A stretch of DNA of 64,000 bases from Bacteriovoracaceae bacterium (lineage in GTDB: Bacteria > Bdellovibrionota > Bacteriovoracia > Bacteriovoracales > Bacteriovoracaceae). Positions 62,906 through 64,000 of this stretch are shown in pieces. The stretch is from contig CANFVK010000003.1 of the NCBI GenBank assembly GCA_947450475.1, positions 241,229 through 305,228 on the forward strand, in the 5' to 3' direction. Under the pieces are notes generated by a model. It ran no database searches, had not been told where the DNA came from, and saw only the letters and a program-made list of their open reading frames with translations. The position numbers and the translations under genes were made by a program. Positions within the stretch are counted from its first letter, which is position 1, and each line of letters starts with the position of its first letter.

Positions 62906-63853
62906 ATGTTTAAAATTCATTTTAACATTGAAAAAAGCATTTCGATTCAAAAGAGCGCTTCTGAAGTCAGAGAATACCTAACCGATTTCACTAAAAGCTC
63001 TCTTTGGTCACCGTGGTTGTGTTTGGATGATTCGGGTAAAACTGAAATTAAAAATATACCATCCCAAATTGGGCACGCTCAACTATGGGACGGACCTATT
63101 ATTGGCTCCGGCATTCAAACCTTAAAGTCTCTTTCAGAAGATTCCATAGAAATCGAGTTGGAATTTTTAAGACCATTTAAATCTATCAGCCAGACCAGCT
63201 TTAAAATTGCCGAATATCAATCTTCAACTGAAGTGACGTGGAAGATGAAAAACTCACTTCCCTTTTTCTTATTTTTTTTAAAAAAATTTATGATTTTTAT
63301 GTTGGGTGGAGATTTAGCTAGAGGACTCACTCGCTTAAAAGAATTATGCGAAATGGGAAAAGTACTTTCGACTCTTGGCCCAGTTACAGCAATGAATGTT
63401 GATTCATTTTATTTTCAGGGCATCGAAGGTCATTGCACAATTAACGAAATTCCAACTATTATGCCAATTTCATTTGAAAAATTAATGGTTATTCTACAAA
63501 AGGAAAATGACAATCAAAATCCGCTAAAGCACTCGGGGTTTATTTCGCTTTATCATAACCTTGATCCGATGAAAGACAGAGTGCATTTCACCGCAGGAAT
63601 ATTTCATAACGAAAAAATGAAACAACTTGAAAATCTTCACTCAGGCAAAATCGATAATCACCGAGCTCTGAAATTACTCTCTCAAGGCCCCTACCATCAT
63701 CTAAAATCTGCATGGAGCAAAGTCTTTAGTTATCAACGATCTAACAAAATTAAAGAAAATAAAACAATTCCAATCTATGAAATAATGCTTAACAAACCAG
63801 CTGAAATAGAATTAGAAAAACTCCTCACTGAAATAAGATTACCCATCAAATAA
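62906..63853 (+). CDS. SRPBCC (polyketide cyclase-like) domain fused to a GyrI-like ligand-binding domain
   Basis: Residues 1-150 resemble an SRPBCC/START-like domain: a START-type opening with ASEVREYLTDFTKSSLWSPW, then IGSGIQ and the strand-rich E.S.TEVTWKM. Residues 155-315 resemble the GyrI/AraC-effector fold, with GPYHHLKSAWSKVF near 255-268 and the ending PIYEIMLNKPAE...TEIRLPIK. Both halves bind small hydrophobic molecules in known relatives. A hydrophobic stretch near 120-132 lies between them. It starts 4 bp after hppD, so a role in handling aromatic intermediates is possible but inferred only from position. Confidence 0.75.
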   Translation: MFKIHFNIEKSISIQKSASEVREYLTDFTKSSLWSPWLCLDDSGKTEIKNIPSQIGHAQLWDGPIIGSGIQTLKSLSEDSIEIELEFLRPFKSISQTSFKIAEYQSSTEVTWKMKNSLPFFLFFLKKFMIFMLGGDLARGLTRLKELCEMGKVLSTLGPVTAMNVDSFYFQGIEGHCTINEIPTIMPISFEKLMVILQKENDNQNPLKHSGFISLYHNLDPMKDRVHFTAGIFHNEKMKQLENLHSGKIDNHRALKLLSQGPYHHLKSAWSKVFSYQRSNKIKENKTIPIYEIMLNKPAEIELEKLLTEIRLPIK

Positions 63854-63881
63854 AAAGGCCCTCATTCGAGGGCCTCCTTTT
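63851..63881. terminator. bidirectional terminator between convergent genes
   Basis: AGGCCCTC-ATTC-GAGGGCCT is a perfect 8-bp GC-rich stem with a tetraloop. On the + strand CCTTTT follows; on the minus strand TTTTTA follows. It ends the hppD unit and the convergent collagen-like gene. Confidence 0.85.
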
Positions 63882-63911
63882 CTAGTTTCAATTAAAAATT
63901 AGACAGTAAGA

Positions 63912-64000
63912 TTATTTACAAGCTTCCCAGTATCCAGGAGTCGACCCCTTAGCTTGGTACCAGCAATCACCTTTGTCACCTTTGGCACCTTGAGAACCAG
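63912..64000 (-). CDS. 3' end of a gene with collagen-like Gly-X-Y repeats (partial)
   Basis: Read from the right edge on the minus strand, the frame gives GSQGAKGDKGD, a Gly-X-Y run, then CWYQAKGSTPGYWEAC and a terminal Lys before TAA at 63912-63914. The two Cys and two Trp in the short tail suggest a small disulfide-closed cap after a triple helix. Bacterial collagen-like proteins are usually surface or secreted. Most of the gene lies outside the window. The bidirectional terminator at 63851 follows it. Confidence 0.72.
   Translation of the reverse strand, partial: GSQGAKGDKGDCWYQAKGSTPGYWEACK

Noticed and set aside
1..64000. CRISPR arrays, tRNA or rRNA genes, insertion sequences, prophage, restriction or other known defence systems
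   Set aside because: I looked for repeat-spacer patterns, cloverleaf ends, transposase or integrase motifs and paired terminal repeats and saw none.

Overview
The window is AT-rich, densely packed bacterial DNA with many 4-14 bp gene overlaps. It has no rRNA, tRNA, CRISPR array, insertion sequence or phage genes that I can see. Very large secreted and lipid-anchored orphan proteins, several exported proteases and catabolism of amino acids and ketone bodies suggest a Gram-negative, Bdellovibrionota-like (possibly predatory) bacterium. That placement is inference from gene content; no rRNA or marker gene here proves it.

Region 1 (1-9.7 kb) is lipid chemistry. A complete oleABCD operon for head-to-head long-chain olefin synthesis lies on the + strand. 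It is followed by an orphan exported protein, a two-TM protein, and a minus-strand fabG-fabZ-fabI operon covering three steps of fatty-acid elongation. Region 2 (9.7-19.8 kb) holds a minus-strand operon of outer-membrane barrel, Ig-repeat lipoprotein and subtilisin-like protease; then a COG2509 flavoprotein, an exported NxxGxxAF-repeat protein and a CrtI-like flavoprotein; then cinA.

Region 3 (20.1-32.9 kb) is the most unusual. It has a 1687-residue Cys-rich lipoprotein, uppP, a 1009-residue exported helical protein, a 770-residue HExxH metalloprotease lipoprotein resembling M36, a small membrane-anchored protein ending in a PepSY/FTP-like segment, and an outer-membrane barrel.

Region 4 (33.1-38.2 kb) carries a 3-oxoacid CoA-transferase, a two-subunit class I fumarase-type hydratase and a UvrD/Rep helicase. 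Region 5 (38.2-44.6 kb) is a chaperone-usher fimbrial operon, with a strong terminator between the subunit genes and the assembly genes, plus two small lipoproteins. Region 6 (44.6-50.8 kb) is a leucine/isovalerate degradation operon in which the methylcrotonyl-CoA carboxylase alpha chain is split into two genes. Region 7 (50.9-64 kb) has another large exported protein, acetyl-CoA synthetase, a Nudix-MBL fusion, a zincin, a single-chain indolepyruvate:ferredoxin oxidoreductase, 4-hydroxyphenylpyruvate dioxygenase with an SRPBCC-GyrI fusion protein, and the 3' end of a collagen-like gene.

The metabolic genes fit together. Leucine breakdown ends in acetoacetate and acetyl-CoA; the CoA-transferase activates acetoacetate with succinyl-CoA; the fumarase-type enzyme and acetyl-CoA synthetase feed the TCA cycle; the oxidoreductase and dioxygenase handle aromatic 2-oxoacids. 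This is what a protein-eating bacterium would need.
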